Made by a program: the position numbers and the translations under genes. Of a stretch of 35,980 bases of DNA, positions 16,604-23,778 are shown piece by piece (the first letter of the stretch is position 1; each line of letters begins with the position of its first letter). This stretch comes from Eubacterium sp. CAG:251. GTDB taxonomy: Bacteria > Bacillota > Clostridia > Oscillospirales > Acutalibacteraceae. The notes beneath the pieces are model-generated. The model saw only the letters and a program-made list of their open reading frames with translations. It made no database searches and was not told where the DNA came from. The stretch covers positions 37,895 to 73,874 of the forward strand of contig FR889159.1 of NCBI GenBank assembly GCA_000436835.1, in the 5' to 3' direction.

Positions 16604-17404
16604 TTAAAGCTTTGGCTCATATTTGTTTAACCAATCAAAAAGCTCATCAAAGAAATCATACTTGTCCTGCTTACCACGAAGGCAATACATTTCAATTCTG
16701 TGTTTTTCCATATGATATTTCTTAAGCACTGGATCCTCTTCGATTTTATCATTGTGCTTATTCTTTGCTCCAATGCGTTTGCAGGTTGAGTTGCTGTCAG
16801 TTACCCTATCGCAATAAAGCGTTATCTTTTTAGTTTTTGGTACAAACAGCTTGGTGCAATTTTGACATACAGACACAACTGGATTGTTGCTAACAAATGC
16901 GTGAAAAAGTATATTGATATATTCTGCAACTGTGGTAATAACATAATGATAATTAGTTTTGCAGTCGCTATAATCAATTTCAACATTTGCATTAAAACGT
17001 GGTAACTCTTCTAATTTCGGTAAGTTATATCTATCCTCACAATCACATTGCTGTTGTGCAAGTCCCATTAGCTTTGCACCATCGTTAATTATTGCAAAGA
17101 ACAGGCTATATAAATCATCATAAAGATTTAGCTCATTACCCTCAACGAATTCGGCTTTAACAATTTCACCAACAGCCTCTAACTCGCAATTTAGATAATC
17201 GATTATATCTGCTACATTTTCATTCATTGTAGAAATGGATTTTTCAAAACCGTCCTTGCAAAAGTATAATCTTCTTTGGATTGGTAATGTATTAAGCGTT
17301 ACAATTTTAATAACTTCATCATTAACAGTATTAGAGTATTCATATTGTCCATTCAATAATGTGAATGCTCTTTTTCTTTTATCAAGTTTTAATTCAAATG
17401 ACAT
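16604..17404 (-). CDS. DUF6076-like zinc-ribbon protein, probably C-terminally truncated
   Basis: The 266-aa product starts at ATG 17404, chosen because AAGGAGGG lies 8 nt upstream (the frame extends to GTG 17470 without such a site). The C-terminal half has CQNCTKLFVPKTKKITLYC and a later Cys in STCKRIGAK, a CGNR-like zinc-binding arrangement seen in mobile-element proteins annotated DUF6076. The N-terminal half is helical and unassigned. Function is unknown; CGNR-type modules often bind DNA or RNA. It lies upstream of the cassette on the same strand, but the cassette has its own promoter. The frame continues past the stop, so truncation is likely. Confidence 0.65.
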   Translation of the reverse strand: MSFELKLDKRKRAFTLLNGQYEYSNTVNDEVIKIVTLNTLPIQRRLYFCKDGFEKSISTMNENVADIIDYLNCELEAVGEIVKAEFVEGNELNLYDDLYSLFFAIINDGAKLMGLAQQQCDCEDRYNLPKLEELPRFNANVEIDYSDCKTNYHYVITTVAEYINILFHAFVSNNPVVSVCQNCTKLFVPKTKKITLYCDRVTDSNSTCKRIGAKNKHNDKIEEDPVLKKYHMEKHRIEMYCLRGKQDKYDFFDELFDWLNKYEPKL

Positions 17405-17585
17405 TAAGTCTACCCTCCTTGTGAAGAAGCGATCTTTATCCAAAATCATAATTATCAATCCCTCACGCAAAAAGTTGAGGGGCTATGATCATCTCTGTTA
17501 CTATGATATCACAAGGAACTTTCGCTGACAATTGAATATGGTTAACAGTCCCAAAAATGTCGCTGTGACAGAAGGAGGTGAAGGC

Positions 17586-17870
17586 ATGGATTACAGGCAA
17601 GGTAATTATTTTCGTATCCATAACGATATCTTTGATTACGGACTTGAGAAAAGAGCGTTCGTAGTTTACTGTTACCTATCAAGGTGCTCTGATTTGAAAA
17701 CGAAGCAATGCTACCCATCGCTAAAAAAGATAGCAAAGCATTGCAACCTTTCGGTAACAACAGTTAGAAGAGCGTTAACGGATCTCGAAAATGATGGCTG
17801 GATTAATATAGCACAAAGGTTCACAGACAATGGTCAGGAGTCGAATCTTTACACCGTGTTAAATATTTAG
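17586..17870 (+). CDS. Winged-helix/HTH protein, replication-initiator-like
   Basis: The 94-aa protein starts at ATG 17586, 7 nt after GGAGG. It begins MDYRQGNYFRIHNDIFDYGL and contains a winged helix-turn-helix, CYPSLKKIAKHCNLSVTTVRRALTDLENDGWI (about 41-72). The ending, SNLYTVLNI, is shared with the second wHTH gene at 18559 (SNLYTVNKI), so they are paralogues. Such short proteins occur in plasmid-derived integrative elements and resemble the DNA-binding part of RepA-N-like initiators. An 11-bp x3 repeat lies 96 bp downstream, which supports a DNA-binding role for element replication or control. Confidence 0.75.
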   Translation: MDYRQGNYFRIHNDIFDYGLEKRAFVVYCYLSRCSDLKTKQCYPSLKKIAKHCNLSVTTVRRALTDLENDGWINIAQRFTDNGQESNLYTVLNI

Positions 17871-17965
17871 ACCAGCCCACTTACCAAAAGTAGCAACAAA
17901 CAATTAAAAACCCTTTGAAAAAATTAATACGAAATAAGCAAGGTAATCGGCTTGCTAATAAAACT

Positions 17966-17998
17966 CGATTGTGGGCCATTTGTGAGCCGATTGTGAGC
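17966..17998 (+). repeat. Iteron-like array, three tandem 11-bp units
   Basis: CGATTGTGGGC, CATTTGTGAGC and CGATTGTGAGC follow one another without gaps, one per helical turn. A looser GATTTAAGCGAGC follows. Located between a wHTH gene and oriT-like hairpins, it could be an initiator or relaxosome binding site. Confidence 0.6.
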
Positions 17999-18070
17999 GA
18001 TTTAAGCGAGCCTTTAGCAACAGCTTTTGAAGCAATAATTACATATTTTTTGCCATAGAAATATGCCAAG

Positions 18071-18122
18071 TTTTTGCTCAGCTTTTGCTGAGGCAAGCAG
18101 AGCGTCCGGCTTTCCGCCGGAC
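18071..18122 (+). other. Paired hairpins, possible oriT region
   Basis: CTCAGC-TTTT-GCTGAG (18077-18092) is followed by GTCCGGC-TTTCC-GCCGGAC (18104-18122). Both are perfect stems in an otherwise gene-free 330-bp stretch (17871-18202) that ends at the MobC-like gene. Adjacent hairpins before mobC are typical of transfer origins, but no nic consensus is recognised. Confidence 0.4.
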
Positions 18123-18202
18123 ACATTATTAACGGACAGAAGCCCGAACCCACTTTTATTAAGGAAGTACAAATTATAGCAGAAAAAAGAATAAGAGATA
18201 AG

Positions 18203-18424
18203 GTGTTAGCTATTAGGATGACACAAAAGGAAAAAAACAAAATAAAGGATAAAGCAGCTAAGGCTGGATTAAGTACAAATGAGTTTATTATCAAATGCAC
18301 TAACAGAGCTAAGCTAAAGGCTCCACTTGATTTGAAGCCAGTGGTTATTGAATTAAAAAAAATAGGCACTAACCTAAATCAAATCGCATTAAAAGTTAAT
18401 AGTGGTACTGTAAACAAGGTGTAA
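18203..18424 (+). CDS. MobC-like relaxosome protein, C-terminally truncated
   Basis: The 73-residue product resembles plasmid mobilisation protein MobC: a ribbon-helix-helix start (VLAIRMTQKEKNKIKDKAAKAGLSTNEFI) and the signature LKKIGTNLNQIALKVNSG. MobC proteins normally run about 30-40 residues further, so this one is cut off after NSGTVNKV. The frame is open upstream to about 18161 (AEKRIRDKVLAIR continues the family pattern), so the true start may be earlier at a non-ATG codon. No relaxase gene follows, so the mobilisation module has been deleted here. The protein normally assists relaxase binding at oriT. Confidence 0.65.
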   Translation: MLAIRMTQKEKNKIKDKAAKAGLSTNEFIIKCTNRAKLKAPLDLKPVVIELKKIGTNLNQIALKVNSGTVNKV

Positions 18425-18558
18425 AGAATTTTGCAAAACACCCGAACAAAACGGGAATTTTTCTCTGTATAGTAGAGGGAGTTTTTTCTAAGCACTTTTT
18501 CTTTTGGTTTTCACTTTATAAAAATATTCTCTCGAATAATTTGAAAGGAGGTTTTCGT

Positions 18559-18843
18559 ATGCGTAAAAATTGCAGCGGGCAATTTTTTCTTTTGCCAAAC
18601 AGAATTTTTGATGAACGTTTATCGCCCAACGAGTTCATTGTTTATTCTTTTCTCGTTCGGGCAAAGGATTCGGCGGGGCAAAGTTTTTGGTCGGTGCCAA
18701 TGATTGCGAAAAGCTGTTCGATGTGTGCATCTACTTGCAGAAAAGTTTTGCATTCGCTGGAAAGCAGTGGGTACATAACTATATCAAAACGGTTTATCGG
18801 CGGTGAGCAAAAGAGCAATCTATACACGGTCAACAAGATTTAG
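18559..18843 (+). CDS. Winged-helix/HTH protein, paralogue of the 17586 gene
   Basis: The 94-aa protein starts at ATG 18559, 7 nt after AAGGAGG. It opens MRKNCSGQFFLLPNRIFDER, has a wHTH in WSVPMIAKSCSMCASTCRKVLHSLESSGYITI (about 46-77) and ends SNLYTVNKI. Both length and layout match the gene at 17586. It is probably a DNA-binding regulator or initiator of the element. Its base composition is more GC-rich than the cassette genes, suggesting another origin. About 450 bp of non-coding DNA with inverted repeats follows. Confidence 0.75.
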   Translation: MRKNCSGQFFLLPNRIFDERLSPNEFIVYSFLVRAKDSAGQSFWSVPMIAKSCSMCASTCRKVLHSLESSGYITISKRFIGGEQKSNLYTVNKI

Positions 18844-18992
18844 TGCACCGTGCTTTAGGGTTTATCGGCAAAGAATATGAAAGGCTTTGATTTGGAAATT
18901 TTATGATTTTTAAAACGAAAATTGATGGCTTTTGAGTGAGTTTTAGAGCAAATTTCAAGCCGTCGATTTTAAAGCAGGATAAAGGGGTATGA

Positions 18993-19018
18993 TTTTCGGG
19001 CATTGAAATGCCCGAAAA
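18993..19018. repeat. 11-bp perfect inverted repeat
   Basis: TTTTCGGGCAT, loop TGAA, ATGCCCGAAAA. The A and T ends make it a plausible bidirectional terminator for the upstream wHTH gene; it lies about 150 bp downstream. Confidence 0.6.
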
Positions 19019-19195
19019 CGCCGTCCGGCAAGGCCTGTCGGCTTTTCAAATCGTAATACTTTTGCGTATGATTCCAAATTCGTATGCAGTAAAGGCTGTT
19101 TTTCGCAGAAAATCAAGGTTCTTGCGTATTCACGTGAGCGTTTCGGTATGATAAACCTATTTATGAAAAATTAGGCAACGCTGCGAGCAAAAATT

Positions 19196-19276
19196 GACGA
19201 GTTCGCTCAAAAACAGAGTAACTCGTCGGACTAAAACTAAAAACAGCTTACAGGCGATTTGTGCAAGCCTGTAAGC
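19196..19276. repeat. Two inverted repeats in the xis leader
   Basis: GACGAGTT/AACTCGTC (19196-19203 and 19220-19227) and the perfect 10-bp GCTTACAGGC/GCCTGTAAGC (19246-19255 and 19267-19276) stand just before the xis ribosome site. They may control xis-int expression or bind a regulator. The rest of 18844-19294 shows no gene. Confidence 0.5.
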
Positions 19277-19294
19277 AAAATAGGAGGTGATAAA

Positions 19295-19489
19295 GTGTAT
19301 AAAAACTTTGATGAAATGCCCGTAATGCTGTCTGTCAATCAAGCGGCAGAGGTGCTTGGCATATCCAATGTCAGCTTGTATAAACTGATTGAAAAAGATA
19401 AATCGTTCCCTGTTGTTCAGTTAGGCAGAAGAAAATCCATTCCAAAAGAACAACTCAAGGAATGGATAGATGAAAAATCTAAAAGATAA
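19295..19489 (+). CDS. xis: Excisionase-type HTH protein
   Basis: The 64-aa protein starts at GTG 19295, 7 nt after GGAGG. It contains the MerR-like excisionase HTH, LSVNQAAEVLGISNVSLYKLI, followed by the wing GRRKSIPKEQLKEWI. Proteins of this type bind att DNA and bias the tyrosine integrase towards excision. It lies 67 bp upstream of the integrase gene on the same strand, the standard xis-int order in Gram-positive integrative elements. Xis is named by family and position. Confidence 0.82.
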   Translation: MYKNFDEMPVMLSVNQAAEVLGISNVSLYKLIEKDKSFPVVQLGRRKSIPKEQLKEWIDEKSKR

Positions 19490-19556
19490 TTATCTGGCTA
19501 TTGAAAAAGGCTTGTGGTAATGTTTGAGTTGCCAAAAGCAGAAAGGAGGCTATAGA

Positions 19557-20753
19557 ATGGCAAGAAGAACAAAAGGCGAAGGAACACTTCGCAAAAGAAA
19601 AGACGGAAGATGGGAAGGTTGGTTTAACATCGGCAAAGATGAAAACGGCAAGACAAAACGAAAAAGCGTTACCGCAAAAACCAAATCCGAATGTCAAGAA
19701 AAGCTGAACAAAGCCAAAGAAGAATATCTGAAAGAACAGTCTGTGTTATCTTCTCATACTTACTTGACCAATTCTGATCCCACGCTTAATGAATGGTACG
19801 AAATATGGATAAACACATTTTGCAGAAATGTGATAAAGGACTATACCGTAAACGGTTACGAGCAAAGGTTCAAAACCAATATCTTACCTGCGTTGGGTGA
19901 TATGAAATTAAGCGAGTTATCCACCGTAAATTGTCAACAGTTCTTGGTGGGATTATTCAGTAACGGCAGGCAACGAGGCAGAGAAAAACACGGTAACGGA
20001 TTGGCATATTACTCGGTAAAAGGGATAGAGAGAACACTCAGTTCTTGCCTTCAAAAAGCGGTGGATGAAGATTTAATTCTAAAGAATCCCATATCAAAAG
20101 TGAAGTTGCCGAACTGCACAAAGCCTGAAATGAAAACGCTGAAGAAAGAAGAATTAACAGCATTTCTTGAAGAAACCAAGCGTTCGGGTTGTTATGAATT
20201 CTATTATCTTGAACTGACAACGGGTATGAGATTAGGCGAAATCTGTGCTTTGGAATGGAATGATTTAAGTCTTGAAAACAAAACGATAACGGTAAACAAG
20301 GCGGTACAAAAAATCAAAGGTGAGGTAAAAATCAACACGCCGAAAACAAAAAGTTCAATCAGAACGATAAGATTATGCGATGAGTGTATTCGGTTATTAA
20401 GCCAGTTAAAAGCAAATCAAATTCCGAAATCGAAATATATATTCCCGTCATCTGTAACAGGAGAGATAAGAGATACTTCAGCAGTCACACGAAGATTACA
20501 CAGAATACAGGACAGGGCAGGTGTGCCGAGAATACGCTTTCACGATTTACGGCACAGTTTTGCAACCTTATCCCTTGAACAAGGAATGGACATTAAAACA
20601 GTATCGCATATGCTCGGTCATACAGACGCAGGATTTACAATGAACACATATATGCATGTAACTGACAATATGCAACAGTCAGTTGCTGATACGATGGGAA
20701 CATTGTTAGACTCAAGCGTTAAAGATAGCAAGATTGTAAAATTCCCAGCTTAA
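19557..20753 (+). CDS. int: Tyrosine recombinase/integrase
   Basis: The 398-aa integrase has an N-terminal arm-binding domain (GEGTLRKRKDGRWEGWF, residues 7-23, as in Tn916-type integrases), a SAM-like core-binding domain and the catalytic domain. Catalytic residues are Arg225 (TTGMRLGEI), His329 and Arg332 (HDLRHSFATL), His355 (LGHTD) and Tyr365 (NTYMHV). ATG 19557 is preferred, 7 nt after GGAGG. It should act on the 7-bp TTACGAA core in the tRNA-Thr anticodon loop, and the TGGTC repeats near both ends are its candidate arm sites. Its last 35 codons differ from the ending of the remnant at 4568. Confidence 0.93.
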   Translation: MARRTKGEGTLRKRKDGRWEGWFNIGKDENGKTKRKSVTAKTKSECQEKLNKAKEEYLKEQSVLSSHTYLTNSDPTLNEWYEIWINTFCRNVIKDYTVNGYEQRFKTNILPALGDMKLSELSTVNCQQFLVGLFSNGRQRGREKHGNGLAYYSVKGIERTLSSCLQKAVDEDLILKNPISKVKLPNCTKPEMKTLKKEELTAFLEETKRSGCYEFYYLELTTGMRLGEICALEWNDLSLENKTITVNKAVQKIKGEVKINTPKTKSSIRTIRLCDECIRLLSQLKANQIPKSKYIFPSSVTGEIRDTSAVTRRLHRIQDRAGVPRIRFHDLRHSFATLSLEQGMDIKTVSHMLGHTDAGFTMNTYMHVTDNMQQSVADTMGTLLDSSVKDSKIVKFPA

Positions 20754-20772
20754 TTAGCAACTGCCAAAAATC

Positions 20773-20818
20773 AAGCACCTCGCTTTGAAAATTAAATTTT
20801 TGAGCGAGGTGCCTTTAA
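20773..20818. terminator. Bidirectional terminator between int and the cargo gene
   Basis: AAGCACCTCGCT pairs with AGCGAGGTGCCTTT around an A/T-rich loop, between convergent int (plus) and the 380-aa gene (minus). Confidence 0.8.
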
Positions 20819-20839
20819 TTAATTAGATCAAAACAATAT

Positions 20840-21982
20840 TCAATTGAAATTTTTATTGATTTCATTTTTTAGTTCAATGTATAATTTATTTAATTTACTC
20901 ACTAAATATGGTGTCCTGTTTCTATTATGTAAACTATTATATAAATCTAATCCTATAATTTCACTTATATTATGTTTTCTTACTGGATATACTTTTGAAT
21001 CATATAAAGCAATTCTGTTTATCGGATTATACTTTATGATATTATGTAATGCTTTATCGGCAGTAGCAAAATAATACAAATAATAAACATTATTTTCATT
21101 TGATTGAACAGCAAGAGAGTTTTCCATCAATCTAATATGCAAAAAATCCCATGCAATGTTTTCTATTTTTTTAATTGTATTTTTAGAATTAGGTTGTACT
21201 TTATCAAAAAAAGGTTTTATATTTTTATCATTTTCTAAATACTTCATACAAAAAAACAATTCATTCTCACAATAAACATTTAAATCATCAAGTGCAAAAT
21301 TCAATAAATCAATTTCCTTATTTCTGGAGGTATTATCCCATTTCAATAAATACATTTTAGAAAGCAAGCAAAAAAGTATTTTATGTTTTTCCAAATCATT
21401 ATTTTCGTTTTTAGATTTTCGCATAACACCCCAAATATTATCTGCAAATACATAATCTTGTGAAATTGGATTAGAATCAAAATTACCATTTTTTATACTA
21501 TCATAACTATTTCTGTCCAACATTGAAAAAGCCAATAAGGTCTCATATGATTTTTTAATACTATTCATACCAGATTGGTTATAACTATTTTCAAATATTG
21601 TTGGACCAATACTAATTTGCATTTTATTTTTCTTTATATCATGTATTAAGTCATATAAAGACGCATCACACTTTTTATTGAAAAACAAATTTTTAATATG
21701 TGTTGATAAATTGACATCAAAATTCAGTCGATTAGAAACACGAATTTTTGAAGCTCCACTTTTGCAACAGAACCTATCTAAAAATATTATATTACTATAA
21801 TCACATAATCCATCTATATAAAAATGCGGATTATTTATCGAAATTAAAATATTATCTACATAAGGATTAATAATATCAAAAAACATAAATTTTACATCTT
21901 TTAAATATATCGAAAGTTTATCATATGTATCAAATGGTATTTTTGCTTCCAAAACTTCTTTTATCGCATCAATTATATTCAC
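20840..21982 (-). CDS. Unknown 380-aa protein, cargo at the element end
   Basis: I do not recognise this protein. It starts at GTG 21982 behind GGTGA, has its own promoter, and is strikingly AT-rich compared with the integrase, pointing to separate acquisition. It is soluble, rich in Asn, Lys, Ile and Tyr. A pattern near the C-terminus, AWDFLHIRLMENSL followed by YYFATADKALHNII (about 277-316), resembles the C-terminal acidic motifs of PIN-like nucleases (D..., TADKAL), and an early MFFDI occurs near residue 33, but spacing is unusual. A ribonuclease-type antiphage gene is one speculative reading. It sits between int and the right attachment repeat, a common cargo slot. Confidence 0.6.
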   Translation of the reverse strand: MNIIDAIKEVLEAKIPFDTYDKLSIYLKDVKFMFFDIINPYVDNILISINNPHFYIDGLCDYSNIIFLDRFCCKSGASKIRVSNRLNFDVNLSTHIKNLFFNKKCDASLYDLIHDIKKNKMQISIGPTIFENSYNQSGMNSIKKSYETLLAFSMLDRNSYDSIKNGNFDSNPISQDYVFADNIWGVMRKSKNENNDLEKHKILFCLLSKMYLLKWDNTSRNKEIDLLNFALDDLNVYCENELFFCMKYLENDKNIKPFFDKVQPNSKNTIKKIENIAWDFLHIRLMENSLAVQSNENNVYYLYYFATADKALHNIIKYNPINRIALYDSKVYPVRKHNISEIIGLDLYNSLHNRNRTPYLVSKLNKLYIELKNEINKNFN

Positions 21983-22024
21983 TAAAAATCACCAACTAAA
22001 ATTTTAAAATAAATAACTAATCTT

Positions 22025-22053
22025 ATTATACAACCAGATTATAACACATTCAA
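22025..22053 (-). promoter_or_regulatory. Promoter of the 380-aa cargo gene
   Basis: On minus, TTGAAT (22053-22048), a 17-bp spacer and TATAAT (22030-22025) lie about 43 bp upstream of the GTG start. Confidence 0.65.
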
Positions 22054-22095
22054 CAATTAGACTAATAAACAAACTATCTTGACATAATAATAAAA

Positions 22096-22182
22096 TCATA
22101 AATGGTCAATAGATGGTCGTGGGCTGAAAATCAAATAAACGAACAAAATCTCACTTTGTAAAAAAGAGTGAGATTTTTTGTT
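22096..22182. repeat. 87-bp direct repeat, right copy
   Basis: It matches 4733-4819 except for about three bases. It holds TGGTC boxes at 22103-22107 and 22114-22118 and a terminator hairpin at 22145-22179. Unlike the left copy it is not next to an integrase stop codon, because the cargo gene lies between it and int. Confidence 0.85.
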
Positions 22183-22217
22183 GCGTATGAATTTTGAAAT
22201 GCATTTCTGAAAAAGAA

Positions 22218-22252
22218 AAAACCTGCGAAAGCGCCGTGTTTACGCAGGTTTT
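22218..22252 (-). terminator. Terminator of tRNA-Thr
   Basis: AAAACCTGCG pairs with CGCAGGTTTT; on minus it starts at the tRNA CCA end and is followed by TTTCTTTTT. It serves the intact tRNA-Thr. Confidence 0.75.
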
Positions 22253-22327
22253 GGAGCTACTGGTCGGACTCGAACCGACGGCCTGCGCATTACGAATGCG
22301 CTGCTCTACCAACTGAGCCACAGTAGC
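22252..22327 (-). tRNA. tRNA-Thr(CGT), intact, carried by the element
   Basis: All arms pair: acceptor GCTACTG/CAGTAGC, D arm GCTC/GAGC, anticodon stem GCGCA/TGCGC with loop TTCGTAA (anticodon CGT, reading ACG), T arm GTCGG/CCGAC with TTCGAGT, and encoded TCCA. It differs from the split gene only in the acceptor stem (the split gene has GCTGATA/TATCAGC). It lies 53 bp inside the attR core, so by position it belongs to the element. Confidence 0.93.
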
Positions 22328-22380
22328 ATTTGTTCAATTTTTCGCTTACTTTGAGCCTAAATCGGCGAACAGCCTTCCGT

Positions 22381-22387
22381 TTACGAA
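22381..22387. other. attR core, 7-bp TTACGAA
   Basis: This is the right copy of the 7-bp core. It is followed on plus by the chromosomal tRNA 5' half. The base before it (T, in CCGT) does not match a tRNA anticodon stem, marking the element boundary. The 53 bp between the intact tRNA and the core show no feature. Confidence 0.85.
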
Positions 22388-22419
22388 TGCGCTGCTCTAC
22401 CAACTGAGCCATATCAGCA
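22381..22419 (-). pseudogene. 5' half of the split tRNA-Thr(CGT)
   Basis: On minus this reads GCTGATA (acceptor), TG, the D arm, A, anticodon stem GCGCA and loop TTCGTAA, and then leaves tRNA sequence. Its acceptor strand is the exact complement of the 3' half at 6477-6521, showing the two were one gene. Transcription from its promoter would now run into the element and through the intact tRNA-Thr. Confidence 0.9.
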
Positions 22420-22429
22420 AAGTATTAAA

Positions 22430-22903
22430 TTAATCATCAAGCAATTCAAGAAGCTTTGCCATAACAAACTCCACGCTTGATTTGCGGACTTGATTGCGCC
22501 CGATTTCGCCAAAATGGCAAGTATAAGTCGACGTTTTGCCGTTTACATAAAAGCCGAAGCAAACCATACCGACAGGCTTTTTAGCAGTACCGCCGCCGGG
22601 ACCTGCAACACCCGTTACACCTACGCCGACCTCGCTTTTAGCAACATTGGCAACGCCCTGTGCCATTTCATAAGCGACCTCTTCGCTGACCACCCCGTTA
22701 GAAAGAATGGTATCAGCCTTGACACCGAGGAACTCAATCTTAGCCTCGTTTGCATAAGTCACAAAAGAAACGTCAAGCACCTTTGATGCATTTGCAACGT
22801 TTACTATTGTACCACAACACATACCCCCAGTGCAAGACTCTGCGAAAGAAATATGAAAATTTTTTTCAATAAGCTTTTTTACTACCTGTTCCTCAAGTGC
22901 CAT
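22430..22903 (-). CDS. pncC: Nicotinamide-nucleotide amidohydrolase (CinA C-terminal domain)
   Basis: The 157-aa protein is the standalone CinA C-terminal domain, which deamidates NMN to nicotinic acid mononucleotide in the pyridine nucleotide cycle. Motifs: FAESCTGGMC (19-28, catalytic Ser in SCTGG), the segment VVSEEVAYEMAQG (about 70-82) and GVTGVAGPGGGTAKKPVG (about 95-112). The usual length is 150-165. It follows folD by 17 bp on minus and is the last gene of that operon; its stop is only about 10 bp from the split tRNA 5' end. Confidence 0.92.
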   Translation of the reverse strand: MALEEQVVKKLIEKNFHISFAESCTGGMCCGTIVNVANASKVLDVSFVTYANEAKIEFLGVKADTILSNGVVSEEVAYEMAQGVANVAKSEVGVGVTGVAGPGGGTAKKPVGMVCFGFYVNGKTSTYTCHFGEIGRNQVRKSSVEFVMAKLLELLDD

Positions 22904-22920
22904 AGGTTAAACCTCTTTTA

Positions 22921-23778
22921 TTATTTTTCCAAGCCGTTTTGAATTTTAGCGGCAGTTAATGTATTTTGCATAAGCATTGAAATTGTCATAGGGCCTACAC
23001 CGCCCGGTACCGGGGTGATAAACGAGCATTTGTCCTTAACACTTTCAAAATCGACATCGCCGCAAAGCTTGCCGTTTTCGTCCCTATTCATTCCGACGTC
23101 AATTACAACTGCGCCGTCTTTAACCATATCGGCAGTTACAAATTTTGGCTTACCGATAGCGGCAACAAGGATATCTGCACTTTTGGTAACTTCTTTAAGG
23201 TCAACAGTTTTTGAATGAGTAATTTCAACAGTTGCATTTTCGTGGAGAAGGAGCATTGCCATAGGCTTGCCCACAATATTGCTTCTGCCGATGACAACAG
23301 CTTTTTTGCCCGTTACATCAACACCTGTTGAATGAATAAGTTCCATAACGCCTGCCGGAGTACAAGGAAGAAAATTATAATCCCCTATCATAATTGCACC
23401 GACATTTACAGGATGAAATGCGTCAACATCCTTAATAGGGTCAATAAGATTGATAACCTCTTTATCATCAAGATGCTTTGGAAGCGGAAGTTGGCACAAA
23501 ATGCCGCTGATTTCCTTTTTATTATTAAGTTCTTTTACAAGATTATTTAATTCTTCTTGAGTTGTATTTTCAGACAGTGCATATTTTTCACTGTAAAATC
23601 CGACCTCATCGCAAGCCTTTTCCTTATTTTTTACATAAACCTGTGAAGCAGTGTCATCGCCTACAATGATAACCGCAAGACCGGGAGTAATGCCCTTTGC
23701 CTTAAGCTTTTCGGTTTCCTCTTTAACTCTTTGCCTAACCTGCTTTGAAACAAGCTTACCGTCAATTATTTGTGACAT
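22921..23778 (-). CDS. folD: Bifunctional methylene-THF dehydrogenase / methenyl-THF cyclohydrolase
   Basis: FolD interconverts 5,10-methylene-THF and 10-formyl-THF using NADP in one-carbon metabolism. Visible are YVKNKEKACDEVGF (catalytic Tyr and Lys in YxxxK), ILCQLPLPKHLDD, DVDAFHP, the NADP loop VIGRSNIVGKPMAMLL and PVPGGVGPMTISML near the end. The length of about 285 aa is normal. ATG 23778 (MSQIIDGK) fits the family start; in-frame ATGs at 23784, 23796 and 23799 are also possible. The start overlaps the end of lgt, so the genes are translationally coupled. Confidence 0.95.
   Translation of the reverse strand: MSQIIDGKLVSKQVRQRVKEETEKLKAKGITPGLAVIIVGDDTASQVYVKNKEKACDEVGFYSEKYALSENTTQEELNNLVKELNNKKEISGILCQLPLPKHLDDKEVINLIDPIKDVDAFHPVNVGAIMIGDYNFLPCTPAGVMELIHSTGVDVTGKKAVVIGRSNIVGKPMAMLLLHENATVEITHSKTVDLKEVTKSADILVAAIGKPKFVTADMVKDGAVVIDVGMNRDENGKLCGDVDFESVKDKCSFITPVPGGVGPMTISMLMQNTLTAAKIQNGLEK

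Noticed and set aside
17881..18369. 162-codon minus-strand frame opposite the MobC-like gene
   Set aside because: It lies over hairpins, iterons and the MobC-like gene, and its translation is hydrophobic low-quality sequence without a recognisable family.
22381..22419. Second intact tRNA beside tRNA-Thr
   Set aside because: Only acceptor 5' strand, D arm and half of the anticodon arm exist.
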